DNA of 64,000 nucleotides from Chamaea fasciata (lineage: Eukaryota > Chordata > Aves > Passeriformes > Sylviidae): NCBI GenBank assembly GCA_029207755.1, contig JARCOQ010000002.1, positions 58,507,172 to 58,571,171 of the forward strand, in the 5' to 3' direction. Of this stretch, positions 1 through 13,790 are shown piece after piece. The first letter of the stretch is position 1. Every line of letters begins with the position of its first letter. The notes beneath the pieces were generated by a model, which was given only the letters and a program-made list of their open reading frames with translations, made no database searches and was not told the DNA's origin. Made by a program: the position numbers and the translations under genes.

Positions 1-3000
1 TCTTTTTTTTTCCCCTGAGAAGACTGAAAGCTTATTACATTACTTCAAGTTTTGTGGCCTCTGAAGAACACTAGCTGTTTCAGGTGAGAAAAGAACCCTC
101 GATAGATTTCAGATGTGGATCTAACTTTTTACAATTTTTAAATCCACATCAAATATATGTTTTTGTCTGTGTATTTTGTCCAAAGTAGTTTGACATGAAA
201 GTCTGAAAAAGCAGTACTAATAAAGCACTCATTCCCTAGTTTCAAAATAATGATAAATAATGACCCCTGTGCAAACATGACACCTAAGTATTCGATGTTT
301 CAATAATGATCTTTCTTATAAACTAGAGAGTAGGATTTTTATTGCAGATGACATGAAACATGAATAGACAGTTTAGGTTTTGAAAGACAGTATTGAATTT
401 CAAATTATTGCAAGAAATTGGAGAAAATAGAGATAAAATTAAGTAGGGATATCTACATTTTTATAAGATTAGACAGAATAATTTTCTGATTTGGTTTTTG
501 ATTAGGTAGTTAGCAGAAAGAGGCAAACATCCTAGGGCATCTCATAGGAAGTATGAACAGTGTTTTATCATGTAAAACATAAAGAGAGAAACTTCCAAAA
601 TTTTAACCATTGTATTTCATGAGAGATATAAAGAAACTACAATCCCTAAAAAAAAGCATAGGAGTGATCTAGAAAATACAAGGGGTACAAGAAAAAGATG
701 GAAATGACAGCATCATTTTCCCTAGAAAATCAAGAAAGGGCATCCTGAACCATATTCATATCCATGGAAAACTGATATGGAGAGGAAGGGAATAATCGGT
801 TTCTCAAGTGTAGGATTTAAGAAAAGAAGACAGAAATGGGAATTCCTGGAAGAAAGAGTTTGGTTAGACACAAACATTTTAATGTTACAAGTAGTGATAC
901 TCCTTCATATGCAGCTGGAACAGTTTGGGGTTATGGAGACAGGCTTGATTAATTGTGTGTGTTTTCCATGTACAGGTGCTGTCTAGTTAATAACTAGAGT
1001 TTTTACAGAGTACATAAATTATTCTAGTGGCCAAAGCTTTGTCACCAATAATCATTTTCTCCTGGAAGATATTTTGTTCATTTGTTTGTTTTCTGCTTTT
1101 TGGTATTGACAGCATTAAAATTCCTATTTTCCATGCTGTCAATGCTAATTCAAAATGATTGGCAATATTTAACGTTTCAGCTCTATGTGCCAAAATTTAG
1201 ATAACTTATGGGAGCCTTAGTTTTTCATTGTGGTGTATGTGTATTTCCTAAAACTTTGACAACATTCAGACATAAAAATCTGGCACATGAATGTTTACAT
1301 TCCAAAATTCTTATTGCAACTAGTAACAAAGTTCTCCAAAACTGCTGAGGGCAGACAATCCAAAAATTCAATTCTTCAGCCAATTTATTTTCATGTTCAT
1401 ATGCTAAATTTAGTCTGTGTGTTCCTGTGGAATTTGTGGAGTTTTCATCAGTGGGAGTCTTTAAAAGTACTTTGAAGAAACATCCATCAACAGTGATGAA
1501 TTGTCTGGTGTTTGAAACATGGGTTCACTATTTTGGTTTGCACTAATTAGTCAATTTATTATAAAGTTGTCTAATAGATGAGGGAAAGATGAAACAGAAG
1601 AGTCTATATACAATATATTAAGGGTATAGAAAATCTTATTTTTGTTTAATATGCTACAGAGAGAAACACAGTGATTACGGGATTCTCTTTTGCAACAAAA
1701 TCCCCAGAAAAAGCAAAGTTGTCATGCTTAGAGAAAGGCTTGAATGATCATCAGTTTCATGAGTAGGTGAGAGAAAGAAACAATTTCATTGAGAAAAGAA
1801 AGAATAAGAAGCTCAAATAGTTCTGCTAATTTTTTCCATACAATCTAGGTCAACAAATTTGTTGAGAAAGACAAAACAGAATTCAGACATAATGATGAGA
1901 AACATATTTACCAGATCCTAAGTATCAAATGTCATCTGATAGCTTGGTGATATGAGACTTCAAGTGAAAGCGATGATCAGAGACTCTCATTCTGGATGAA
2001 AAGGTGAATGTCTTAAATGCAATAACAGACAATGTAGACTATATTCAAAATTTCCCTAATTTATGCTCCTATTTTTTTTTCAATTTTACATTGAAATAAA
2101 CACTGTCATATTTTTCCTCACAATTATTCACTTCCATATTTATCATTTCCTTTTTTTCTGTGCTGTTTTATCTGTTAAACTTTTTATTAACTTTCATCTG
2201 CTTCACATAGTTTTTTTTCTCATATGCAGAATATGCTGTCTTATGATTTTGATGTTCTACTTCTTCAAATATTAGTTTTGCTATTAATATTTTTCCCTAA
2301 CCTTTGTTTAAGAATTCTTCTAAAATCCATTTCTCCCTTCTCCTCATTCTTTTTTGTCATCCTTTGTTTCTCAAACTCAGTTAGTTGATCAGTGCTATGT
2401 ATTTTATATTCTTATTTACATAATACACTCCAAAGTGCTCTTTGTCCTTCATATTTTCCACTCATTCCTCTGTTTCATTCTTGTTTCTCAAATGCTTTTC
2501 CTCAGATCATTCCCTTGTCTATTGGCACTTTATTTTTTGCTTGCATTTCAGGATATTGTTTTTATTACTACCTTATCTGCTTTCCCTGGAATATTTGAGG
2601 TATTTTCCAAAGTTTTTTTGGCAGGTTAAGATCGCAGAACTTTATGTCTATACATACTTAAAAAGAAACCACAGGAAACTTTTAAGTAAAATATTTAGTT
2701 CTCACAGGTAAACATATTTTGCATATTCTCCGACATCTCTGGTTTCTTCTTTTTCTACTACACAAACTGATGCATTGGTTTGATTGAGATTATACATTCT
2801 TTGGTAGAGGGATCATAAAAGATCATAATCCGTCTCATGTTCACTCACAGATGCTATTTTTTCTCCACCCCAAATAGCTATCACAGTAGGACAGAAACTA
2901 ATTCAAGTGGAGGCACGAGCACCTGCTAGTTAGTCTAGTGCAGCTGCTTAGAACTGTGTGTCTCAAAAACTTTAATTATAAAAAATACTAAAAACACAAG

Positions 3001-3680
3001 TGACTCTGAAAATCACTGGAGCTTACTTAGTATGTCTGATTCAGAAAATTCTTGGCACAGAAAATATGAAATCCAACCTGTGTTTTAATTTTAGAATACA
3101 ATTTGGGTTTAGAACAGAAAAGCCATCTCAAAAATCACCCACAGAGTGAATACTACTGTGAATCCTTCAGAACTACTCACAGGCAACAAAGAAATAAAGC
3201 TGGAGGGTTTTTTTAGATTACTGAACTTTAATTTTTCACACCTCCTTCACATACAGCTGGAGTGGCTTGAAGAGTTTGTAATAGACGATTAATTGCTTAG
3301 CTTTTTCATGAAGGATTCATACTATATAATTTGAGATTTCACTGACGTGCGTACATTAGTTCAAATCTTACGTAGATGGGGGAGGCTTTCACTTCAGAGA
3401 TTTCTCACCAAGAAACATTTTTCATTGGGTCTGACGTTTTCTAATTTAATAATATTATGTTTTGCAGTTAAAAATAGCAAGTCGCATTTAATAATTTATG
3501 TTATGCCCCCAAATTGGATATGTTACATAGTCCTGATTTTCTGATCTGCTAGGACCCTATCTGTAAGGATTTACAGAGCACCAAATGTTAAACACTAAAA
3601 TCACACAGGTGAAAATAATGAATGTCTTCCTCAATGTCAGGAGGGAAAAAGCTAGATTTGACACTTTCACAGAGAGAGTG
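1..3680. other. Gene-less AT-rich unique sequence
   Basis: I see no exon, RNA gene or recognisable transposon here. The open frames are short, begin at arbitrary ATGs and show no conserved motif. A pyrimidine-rich stretch around 2060-2630 opens long T-rich frames rich in F, L and I, which is a composition effect. Old repeats too diverged to read by eye may be present. Confidence 0.6.
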
Positions 3681-4175
3681 TTTGAGGTTTGAAGATACTT
3701 CTGGAGATCACCTGTTCCAACTCCTCTGCTTAAGAAGAGCTGAATGCTCAGGACAATGTCTAAACAGGTTTTGTATATTTCCAAGGTGTGAGATTGTTCA
3801 GCCTCTCTAACACCCTATGCCAGTGATCAGTCACCCTCACAGTGTTTCCTGACATTCTGAAGGAGTTTCCTGTGTTTCAGTCCGTGCCCAGTGTCTCTGG
3901 TCCGGTAAGTGGGTACCACTGAAAAGGGCCTGGCTCAATTTTTGCACATTAGCTGAGGGTATCCATGTGGATGAAATCCTTGCTTAACCTACATTCCTGC
4001 AGGTTAAACAGTACTGTCAGTCTTCCTATATATGTCAGTTGCTCCAAACCCTTAACTATCCTTGTGGCCCTTCTTTGGACTGACTCCAGTATGTCCATAT
4101 CTCTCTTGTATTTAGGAACACAGGACAGGACACAGAAATCCAGATGTGATTCCCATCTTTCCTGCATTCAGTCAC
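3681..4175 (-). mobile_element. CR1 LINE fragment, ORF2 C-terminus plus 3' UTR
   Basis: Read on the minus strand this is the end of a CR1 non-LTR retrotransposon. The minus frame 3949-4167 carries ILESVQRRATRIVKGLEQL, the well-known stretch near the C-terminus of CR1 ORF2 (usual form ...VQRRATKMIKGLEHL). Plus-strand bases from about 3690 to 3930 match the reverse complement of the CR1 3' UTR, for example the run ending in TTTCCTGTGTTTCAG near 3880. The frame is interrupted and the octamer tail expected at the left end (near 3680) is not recognisable, so the copy is old and inactive. The upstream part of the element (RT core, endonuclease) is absent, as usual for 5'-truncated CR1 copies. Confidence 0.85.
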
Positions 4176-4249
4176 AAAATACGTGTTTGTTGGTATTCTT
4201 GCTGAATACCTTTAATCAGTTATAATGAATCTCAAAGTCTAAATGTGAT

Positions 4250-4441
4250 TTCTTCATTGAAGGGATTTTCGAGCATTAAAACAGACTGCCCAGGGCAGTG
4301 GTGGATTCACCATTGCTGAAGGTATTTAGAAGACATGTAGACATGACACTTAAGAATGTGGTTTGGAGGTGTATTTTGCCACGTTAGGCTGACAGCTGAC
4401 CTCAATGGTCTTAGAGGTCTTTTCCACCCTAAATAATTCCT
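4250..4441 (+). mobile_element. CR1 LINE 3'-end fragment
   Basis: This is the plus-strand 3' part of a CR1 element, about 75 bases after the opposite-strand CR1 at 3681-4175. The CR1 landmarks are CTGCCCAGGGCAGTGGTGGA near 4288, a diverged TGCTGAAGGTATTTAGAAGAC near 4315, and AATGGTCTTAGAGGTCTTTT near 4403. It ends in an eroded CTAAATAATTC where the usual octamer tail would be. The head-to-head arrangement with the neighbour could be two separate insertions or one insertion that suffered a 5' inversion. I prefer two insertions, because the two pieces both contain 3'-UTR-side sequence. Confidence 0.82.
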
Positions 4442-6149
4442 GTTCATGGTCAATGGCATGTTAGTGTTAAAAGACAACTCTCCTCAAGTTCATATTATCT
4501 GAAGTATGCAGAGGAATAAACACTTTAAATTCAGGCTGCAAGATACACATTGTGTAATATCACATCCACTAATTCTTTGAAGAAATAAAACCCTTGCAAA
4601 TGGATAGCAAGGAAACTAGAAGTGATTTTGGCAGACTGAAAACTCCTGCTTCCAGAGTTATCCTTTGAAGAGGGGGGAAATTGCACACATTTATTTCATT
4701 TTTTATATCTTGTTGCAACTCTTCATAGTGTTTAATTTAGCTTTTATTTTGAGATAATCTTATTGATAAAGCAGGGGCTTTGTTTGAATGGCAGTGTTTC
4801 CATAGAGACCGCAGGGCAGGAAGGCGTATTTCTGAAATGCTACACATCTGACACAAATGATAGGATTTCTCAGAATGGATAGCACATTTTGTGCAAAGCC
4901 ACATAGAGTAGGTTGGAGAGCACTATTCTTACTAGAAAACTTATGGAGATAAACCTCTTTTCTCTAATTGCCATTAATTCTTTACTAACTAGCAAGATGA
5001 AGGCAATTAAATAAAGAAAAATAAATGCTGGACCCTTGGATCTTTGCACTCCAAGTAAATTTTCGCTGTGCTTGCCTCAAGCACTTAATAGGCCAAATAT
5101 CACCATGGTATTATTTATTTAAAACCTTATTTTTTCCAATCAGGAAGCTAGAACTCACTTCTGTTATGTGCTGAGCATTCTTGCAATGTTGAGAACAAGT
5201 TCCAACAAGTTTCTATTGATATTTAGCATGACCTGCAGCCCACTGACCTCAGTTAAAAACAATATTGCTTTTGTTTCAAGGTGCATGTTTAAGAGAAACT
5301 TACTGGATTGCTGTAATACCCAGCTCTGTGACAATTATTTCAAGTAAAAGCAAAATGAGTGGTTGTTGATGTAATTATCTGAGTCCACTCAAAAAGCTTC
5401 ATTCTTGTCTTCTCAGGGATATGAGGTGCTTGCTTGTTTCTGCTGTTATTGGTGTTTTTTATTCCCAGAAAATCCAGTACAAAGAAAAACAAAGGTGAGG
5501 CAAGATGCAGGTAAGGGGAGGACTGGCAAGGCAAGGAGCATTGTATTTTTTCCTTAGGGTATTTCTTCTTATAATTTCTTAAGTATAGAGATCTTAAAAG
5601 TGGTATTAAAATGTTAGCTGAATTACCTATCTGCATATCAAGAATAAGAAAATAATATTTACCTGTTTTAAATCATTTCATGGAATACAATACAAAAAAA
5701 AGAAGCACTTTGGGATACTTTTTCCAGTAGTTTCTATTCATAAGATTTTAACCTTTATCTCCTTTTAAAGCAAAAATCCTAGTTTCTGCAAATAGGACGA
5801 GGAAGTTATTATTACCTATTATTTGTACACAGAGAGATTTAATCAGAAGAGACACATCCTAAAATCTAGACTTGCAATGGAAATTGTCTATCAAAGACCT
5901 TTCCTTAGAAGGGCTATGAAACTAAATAAACTGGTCTAAAAGCCTCCTGATCATGTCCTTGTATCTTAAAGAAAACTATTGTCTGGTCCAGCCACTGTTG
6001 CTATATTTTAATGAGTTACAAGTACGCCATAGAAAAATCACAGCACACTCTGAATAATATATTTTCAAATAGTTTCATTGCCTCTCAGAAGTTCCAGATG
6101 TTGAATAACCTTTCTAGTTATAAGGTAATGACTTTTGATAATAGAGGAA
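4442..6149. other. Gene-less unique sequence
   Basis: No gene or repeat is recognisable. The part at about 5010-5290 is compositionally balanced and free of simple repeats, unlike most of the surroundings, but there is no direct sign of function. Confidence 0.55.
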
Positions 6150-6425
6150 TGGATTGAATACAACCCTGAGAAGGATTTGGGGTTGCTGGTGAACAAGAAG
6201 CTCAAAAGAGCCAACAACACGTGCTCAAAGCCTAAAGAGTCAAATATATCCTGGGCTGCATCCAAAGTAACAAGAGCATCAGGTAAAGGGAGATGATTCT
6301 CCCCCTCCGCTCTCATGAAATCCCACCTGGATTTCCACATTCAACTCTGCAGCCCCCCAAGACAAGAAGGGTGTGAACCTGCTGGAGCCAGTCCAGGGGA
6401 GGGCCACAAACAAGATTAAAGACAC
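6150..6425 (+). mobile_element. CR1 LINE fragment, ORF2 C-terminal region
   Basis: Plus-strand translation, with frame breaks, gives NPEKDLGLLVNKKL, then a diverged copy of the CR1 segment that normally reads ...NRILGCI..., then a piece matching ...LVRPHLEYCVQLW... (here LMKSHLDFHIQLC), and finally the multi-R/K segment after LLER. These are consecutive blocks of the part of CR1 ORF2 downstream of the RT core. There is a stop in the middle (near 6290). The copy lacks both the catalytic core and the 3' UTR tail, so it is an internal fragment and inactive. The matching region of another copy lies at 3949-4167 on the other strand. Confidence 0.82.
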
Positions 6426-9400
6426 GAAACTGTGAAGGACAAAACACCTCTACTTGCTGTAATCTTCTTCTTAGTCACATCTCTTGCAGTATACAGACCT
6501 CCAGAATTTATGCGTAATGAAAATGGATTATAAATTTTTGGGATGTTCTCAATTTTAGGAGACAGTGGGTAGATATTACTTTCCCTCTGATTTATTCTAT
6601 AATAAAGATATTTTAAAGATACTTTTATTTTATTGAAATATATGTTTATAGCTGCATGATAGCAACAGATTATTGTGTTTTCTGAGATTTCTGAGTACAA
6701 ATAACATTGGTGCCCTTTTCTTACCTGCACATATTTAAACACACACAATCCTGGTTTTCTTTCCACTTGCTTTTTCTTGTGTGCACTGGATTGGACCAAG
6801 TACTGTGAAATGGGATGTGCCAGTGCACTGCCAGGAGCAATCATTCTTTCATGTCTTTCTCCAAAGAGACATTGTTCCTTGTAATGAAAGGGAAAATGGG
6901 AACTGAAGACTAATAAGCTTTTATGAAAAGACTTTTTTAAAGTTTCTAGTATAGGTAAACTTAATAAATCTAATAAAATACTGTACTTCTGCTTGCTTGC
7001 TTTTATCTAATCTTATAATATGAGATATTTTTATCACTTTGATAGGTGTAAGGTACCGTATTTAGCGATTAGAGGTGTTCCACAATGACATTTCGAGTAC
7101 ACTATAATCAGCAAAATGATCCTTCTGGTTTGTAACCTTCCTTTGAAGGCCTGTCACAGCACATGGACATTTTGTCTATTGCATATCAATACTATTTTCC
7201 CCTGGCTTTCATCTCTTCTCTAAATCACAAAACATAATAGTAAATGGCTTAACCAAATGGACATAAATGTTACTACCATTATTTTCCCTTTGAGGACCAG
7301 ACTATTGCACCTGGGCTGCTGAATGAAGCACAGTGATGTAACAATGTGCATGGCTGTGCACAGAATAGGGAACTGAGAAAAGGATGTGGGAAAAACGTGA
7401 TGACAAGGATCGGGATAATAAGGAGAACAGAATATGAAAGTTTGGCTGGTAACCTGTTCTGATCAGAGCAGTACCATGTTTTAACTGTCAGCAGCAAAAC
7501 TTGGACTGAATAGACTTCAAAAGAAAATGAAACCCCACTAAGAACATAAAGAATTATCCAAAGGTTGCAATGTTATTGGTTTTCTGAGGAAGTCTATGTT
7601 GAGCAACCTTTATTTTTTTAATAATAAGAACAAAATGCAGCCCAAGAGAAAAAAGATTTACATTACATAACAAGAAAGCAAACACATCCTCATAGTGAAT
7701 AGTTGTACTAATATACTGTAAACTGTGAATTCACCTTTAAATTATGAGTACCCTAGTAATTCCCTTTGAAACTAATCTAATGCTTGTGAAGTAAAAGCTA
7801 TTGTTTGATGCTTTGTTTAACAAGAACATTAGCTAAAACTAGTTCAATACTGATATTTTGGATAGCTATATGTACTTGTACTACTATAGAATGATGGATA
7901 GAGTACATTCAACCAAAACACTATTTTATACTGGATTTTTTTGTGAAGTAAACTTTTTCTCATGGAAAAGAACAGTAGAATGTTCCTTTTTTTAACTTTC
8001 TTATGGGAGGGATCAAATTTTTTATTTCAGTACTGTATTGCTTATTAAAACTTTGAAAAAATGTAGCTATGAATGCCTTGAGGAAAGAATAAATAATTAT
8101 TGTTATTTATTTATAATTATTATTAATAATAATATACTAGTAATAACATGCAACATTGTAGAATGTCAAATAACAAACAAAAAAAAGTATTTTCAGCTGC
8201 AAATGCAAAGAAAATACACTTTAATTTGAGACTACTTTCATGAGCATTCTTAAGTCATAGGCCTTTCAAAGAGCTGTCTTTGACATTTCAGAAAGAGGAA
8301 ACAAAATTTGAAAGGACAGACAAGGTCTACCAATGCCAGACTTCAAATATGTATTGAAATTGCTCTTGTGTGTACAAACTTTCAACTGCTTTCTAATTCC
8401 AAATGAATTCAGTAAATTCAATTTGGTTAAGCTGAATTTCTGTGATCCAACTCCAAAATTTAATTCACAGAGCTGAAGGAAGAAATTATTGTGTTTGTCT
8501 GCTTCTTTTGTACAGCAACTCAGACTGTGTCCAGGGCACACTACAAGATTCTTTACAGAGATATGAGACACTATAGGCAAATTTTTGCCTCTGATTCAGC
8601 TGTGAAGTTCTTTTTAAGTTTTTGATTTCTCAACCTGCACAAAAATCATCTCACTAATATGGGAAAGAGCATTTTGAATTACCATTTCTTTATGATAGGA
8701 CTTCTTCACTTCATATATTATAAAAGCTGAAATACTAATTTATCCAGAGAGGAAGCACACAGAAGATATTCTTTAGCTTGAAGATTCAGACCCTCACCTA
8801 AAAAGGGTGGGAAAAAAAAAGTGCTGACAACCTCTGCCAACTGTATCTGCTCATTCACAAAAATCTGAAAAACTGTTGACATAGATAATAGAATTGTCTT
8901 GATTTCCCAGTATTCATTTTTTTTCTTCTGTCATCAAAATTCCTTATGCTCAACATTGATACTTGGTTTTTCAGAGAAATTTAACCTTAAAACAGGGTGA
9001 AGACTTTATCCAAATTTTTTCTGAGGGTTCTGTATAGAGAATAAGGGCAACATAATAATTTTTTTCAGAAATTAATATGCTATTTCTTTTCCTGTTCTTC
9101 CATAACTCTGAATAACTAATGTGGGTGACATGCAAGATTCCATGCAGAGAGTTTGGTATTCTCTGCTTATAGAAAAAAAAATTCTATTTAGAAAATCCTT
9201 TATAATTAATTTCAACTATTTAACTGAAAGATCATTTACCCTTTCAAACTCACTTACCATTAAGAGATATTCATGAAAATCAGTAGTCCTAACCTGTACT
9301 GAGTGGTGATCGTATTTAACACTATGATTTTGTATCCCTAAAAATAAGACAGTCAGTCACACACAGCCCTTCAATTGCAATAAATTATTCCAGTAACAAT

Positions 9401-12400
9401 AGTTAACTTACTTAAAATTTGTGCAATTTTGGATTTGAAATACAGATTTGGAATTCATTACTCATTCTGTGCCTTTAATTTAATAATTAAATTTCAAATA
9501 AGCTTGGTTTTTATTATACTTACTATCAGATTTGTGGCATAACAAAATCCTTTTAGAGAATCAGCATCTTACATTTCCACTCTAGTTCAAACACCCAGCA
9601 TATCCAGATATAGGGATAGGTGATGTCTGTCCTCAATACATCTATTTCAAATATATAAAACCCTCTGAATATTTTAAAATTATGACAGTTTTTGTGAATG
9701 AATTCAGTTATTATAGTAGCCTTGTTGTTTGTGTACATTTTTAAATATATGTTGATAAGGTATGAAATATTCTAGAGTCAAAACAAATCCAGATAAATAA
9801 TCAGACAAGACATAGATGTAAGTATTTATATCTCTATGTTATTTCCTTTCTTTTCTCTGATTTTAATTGTCGTATCTGTAGTTTTAGATGGCACACTGAA
9901 TGGTAGATTAATTATTATACTGTACCAGAATATTTTAAATTTTTGGGTCCAAACTGACCAATGGTCAATATGTGTTTAGTTAAATACATTTCAGAGCTAC
10001 ATTTGGAACTTAAAATAGAATTCCACTATGAAAAGCCAACTTATTGGTTTTTCTTTTTTGTGCTCTTTCATAGGATTTCCATAACAAATTCTAAAAGTTC
10101 TATTACTGATGGTGAAGTTGGCAATAGCAAAAGACAAAGCATATAGGCTGAGTAGTACTGAGTAAAAAACTCCAAGCTTGTAAGTATGTGGTCATTCAAG
10201 AGCAAAATTTCCTCTAAAATATTAGTATGCTGGTCATTGTTTTGCTCAGTTTATCTTTCAGGATGGAACAGCTGCAGCAGATAGCAGATATGGAGGTAAC
10301 TGTGAACATTTGCTTATAAATTTATGGCTTTTAAAGATAGAACAGGTCTCCTTGTCAATATTTACCTGGTCTCTCTGTGCTATAGTTACAGCTGAAGTGA
10401 ATGGAAAGATTTTGCTCCTTCTCATGGCACTTATTCCAGCATCCTCTGAATGCAATGGTGGTTGTTATCACTGACTTTGTTAACATACAAATTCAGTTCC
10501 TCAGATCCATGGAAATCTATGAGTGACCCAGCCATGACATTTTGCACAAACTAATCCAGCTTCTGATCCCCAGCTTCATTTCACCTTTGAAGCCCCAAAC
10601 TGTATCTTTCAGTCAATTGTGAGCTATCATACCATGTCACTTCAACACCACTAACTTTCCCACCATGCATTTCCTTCCAAACCTCAGCATAAAAGTTTAC
10701 TTGATTTATCCTCTGCTCTCTGCATATAAACCAATTTTATCTGAATGTTTTCTGTGTTAAAGAAATCTCATGTGTGGCACGCAGTCTTCTAGTCTGCACC
10801 TACAAAGGCACAGAGATGATTATGGTAGCAAATATTCTAGACTCAATTAAAAGTTATCTATTAAAAAACATTCTTCTTGGTTACAGATGCAATAATACAT
10901 ATATGTGTACTATTTGAAGAACTGCAAACTACTTACTGCTTATAATACTTATATTTATTATGGTAGTTCTGAGTCTAAATATAAGTATTATACTACTAAA
11001 ATGAACTGGAAATGACACAAGTATTAAACACTGGGCTTTTAACATCCACTGCTATAGCTAAGGAGAAAAATGATTATAGGCCAGAAAAAATTCTGTGATT
11101 CCTAACAAGCAGCTATCCAACATAGACGACTGCTACTGAAGTCGCTGAAGGTGTTCTGTATTCTGAAAGACTTCAATATGATCACTTTGAATATACCTTT
11201 ATTTTTTAACATTTCTTTCAATGAGGTTACACTACTGGCTTTAAGTGCCTGTATCGTATTCAACATATTCAACTTGTAAGTAGTAAGGCCAGGAAACAAA
11301 CAAGGAGATGCCCCATATAAAAATTCACCACATTTATACCATACATTACATATACCAGTCAAAAGATCACTTCTTGCTATCATTCTTTATGATATCCTAT
11401 AAGTAAGCCTTTCATAAAAGTAATTAGGATTCCATAGAACCTAGCAAAGCTAATCTGTCTGTCCACCTTAGGGATTAAGACCTAACACTAAGGGGTATCC
11501 AAAGGGACAAGAAGAAGAGGAAAAAAAAAATTCTCTTTTTTGGTTCAGGGGATAGTTCTGTAGAAAACAGTCACTGTTTGGAGCTACAGAGATGTACAAA
11601 AGGATATATATATACTTACACGCAATCAGGTACAAACCGTCTCTTTTTCTGGGTAATTACAATGTCCAAAAATGGAATGAGACATCCTGTGAAGCTTGTG
11701 AAGGGGTTTCAATCATGAGATTTGTCAGAAGCTGTGTGCCAAAATACTCAGTCTACACTTCTGAAATGTTCACTAAGAGGATATTAGATGTTTAAGTTGG
11801 GTAGTAATAACAGCAGCTATTGAGCCATTGCTGGTACTTATCTGTGTATTCAAAGTTTTATCTTAGTCATTGTATTCAGATGGGTGAATATTAATAACTG
11901 ATGTTCATTTCCTTTTATTACATGTATGCAAAAGTTTGTCTTTCAGAATATTGTGATCAAAAATTAATTAGCTCCAGTGAGAAGATAGGATACTGGTTTA
12001 AGTGCCATTAAAAACTAAAAAATGTGTTTAATACAATTCGCATTATTCTCAAGTTTACCATACTATTTCAGTATTGTCTGTCCTGGATTTCTACTCCTTA
12101 AAATGGAACATGTATTTTATAAAAATCTTCATATTTTCCTTTAAGATCTTCTGTTAAAAATAACTGTCATCAGACATCATTCCATCACTTTCAATTTCAT
12201 CTTGTGGTAGTCCACAGGATTAAAACTAATGCAAAACTTGACACATTCTACCCTCTCCTCTGCCAGTTCTGGTGGTTTGGTTTTCTTTCATGAATGCAAA
12301 ATCTCACTGAAATCAGTGATTGTTACACTGAGGTTAAACAAATGGTGAATACCTTTCGTTCGTTCCAGGATATACTAACTTCAGAACCTGAAGTCAAAGA

Positions 12401-13790
12401 ATAAAAACAGGAATTCTTTTTCTCCAAACCACAGTCTGATAGTCTTGTACTCTGGTAATGCAAAAAAATCAAGTTCTTCCCTATCAGTAATCCCATAGAA
12501 AAGGATATATGAAATGAGTCAATTTGGAGTCTATCCAGATAAATGTCCTTCCTCTTCTCATTGTTGCTTATTTGGTCCTAAAAAACATGCAGTTTAGTTT
12601 GAACATAATATGAGAAGGTGAGAAAACCGATGTTAATTAACAGCTTATAAAGATAGAAGCATCTTGAAATACATAGCTGATAAAACTATGCCCCTCAACC
12701 TTTAAACAGAAATAATAATGGAAAAAATACTTTAGACAATGGAAAAAAATCTATGAATTGTCAAAACAAGGGATAATAATACCAATAAAATGCTGCTTTT
12801 ATTGGTACATCAGTCTTTCAATGCATGAAAGGCACAATGTACCTGATGCCCGAGTTGTAGTCAATCCATACATAGTAGGGCAATGATAGCAGTGCAAGCT
12901 GCTGTCAATTTACAGCATCAACATCTATCACATAAAGTTATTATATATGCATCTATTATTTCATCTATTGGAAATAAAGTCATTTCAATAGAAATTTGTC
13001 ATAAGATCAATGTTAGAAAATAAATTTCTTGGCTTCACCTCAGTGTTTACAGTGTTTGGTAGCAGGAGACCACTGTCTTTTGACAATCTTCTATAGTGGT
13101 GGCAATATCTCTTGACTGGAGATCAAGCACAGTACATGTCCTTAAGGCTGTTTTTATTATTTATAGATTTTTGCATAAAAGTTACTATGAGAAGCTCAAT
13201 GAAACACAAGGTACAATGAAACACTATTTGTTTCAGTCTTTCTTTATTGCAAACCTGACTGGTCACATATTTGCATTAAACTGTTTCATACTCTGTCTTA
13301 TCTATTGCCCTAGAAATGTAATAGCACACAAACACAAGAGCACTTATTTATTAAATGTATACCAAGTCCCTGCCTGTCTTCAGCTGATACAATAAATGGG
13401 AATAGGAGTTACTGACACTAGAAATTTTTTTTTTTCTTTAGACAAGCATCGATATAACTTCTTTGCCTACCAAATTATTCTCATTGATGACTGATATAAA
13501 TTAAACTTCATATATGTGAATATTTGTCATGGCCAAAGATTTTGTATAAAACCTGTGGACTTTAGACTGTTTGGTGGTGTTTATTCGCTCCATTCTGCTT
13601 TTTTCAATTGTGTAAAGCAATTACATACACTCATACTGGTAAAAAAGGACACAACTAAATGGCATATGACCTTTTTTTCTCACAATGTAAGTAATAAAAT
13701 GTCAATATTAACATTAATTTTTTTGGCTACTGATAAAAAAAGTGACAAGACACTGCTGAATTTCAGCTCTAGTTGGGAAAAGCTCCGGTG
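6426..13790. other. Gene-less AT-rich unique sequence
   Basis: No exon, RNA gene or clear transposon is visible in these 7.4 kb. The longest open frame (minus, 6416-6844, 142 codons) starts inside the CR1 flank, has no recognisable domain and looks like chance. The region holds short A- and T-runs and the inverted repeat listed at 10941-10992. Confidence 0.55.
10941..10992. repeat. Perfect inverted repeat, 17-bp arms
   Basis: The left arm, TATAATACTTATATTTA (10941-10957), is exactly the reverse complement of 10976-10992, with an 18-base loop between them. The pairing stops at the bases just outside both arms. The arms are almost pure A/T with two G/C positions each. It could be a cruciform-forming palindrome, the remnant of a small inverted-repeat transposon, or a short RNA hairpin; a microRNA precursor usually has a longer, imperfect stem. 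No flanking target duplication was seen. Confidence 0.9.

Noticed and set aside
6416..6844. 142-codon minus frame
   Set aside because: It has no recognisable motif, AT-rich composition and no neighbouring exon or promoter. It is compatible with chance.
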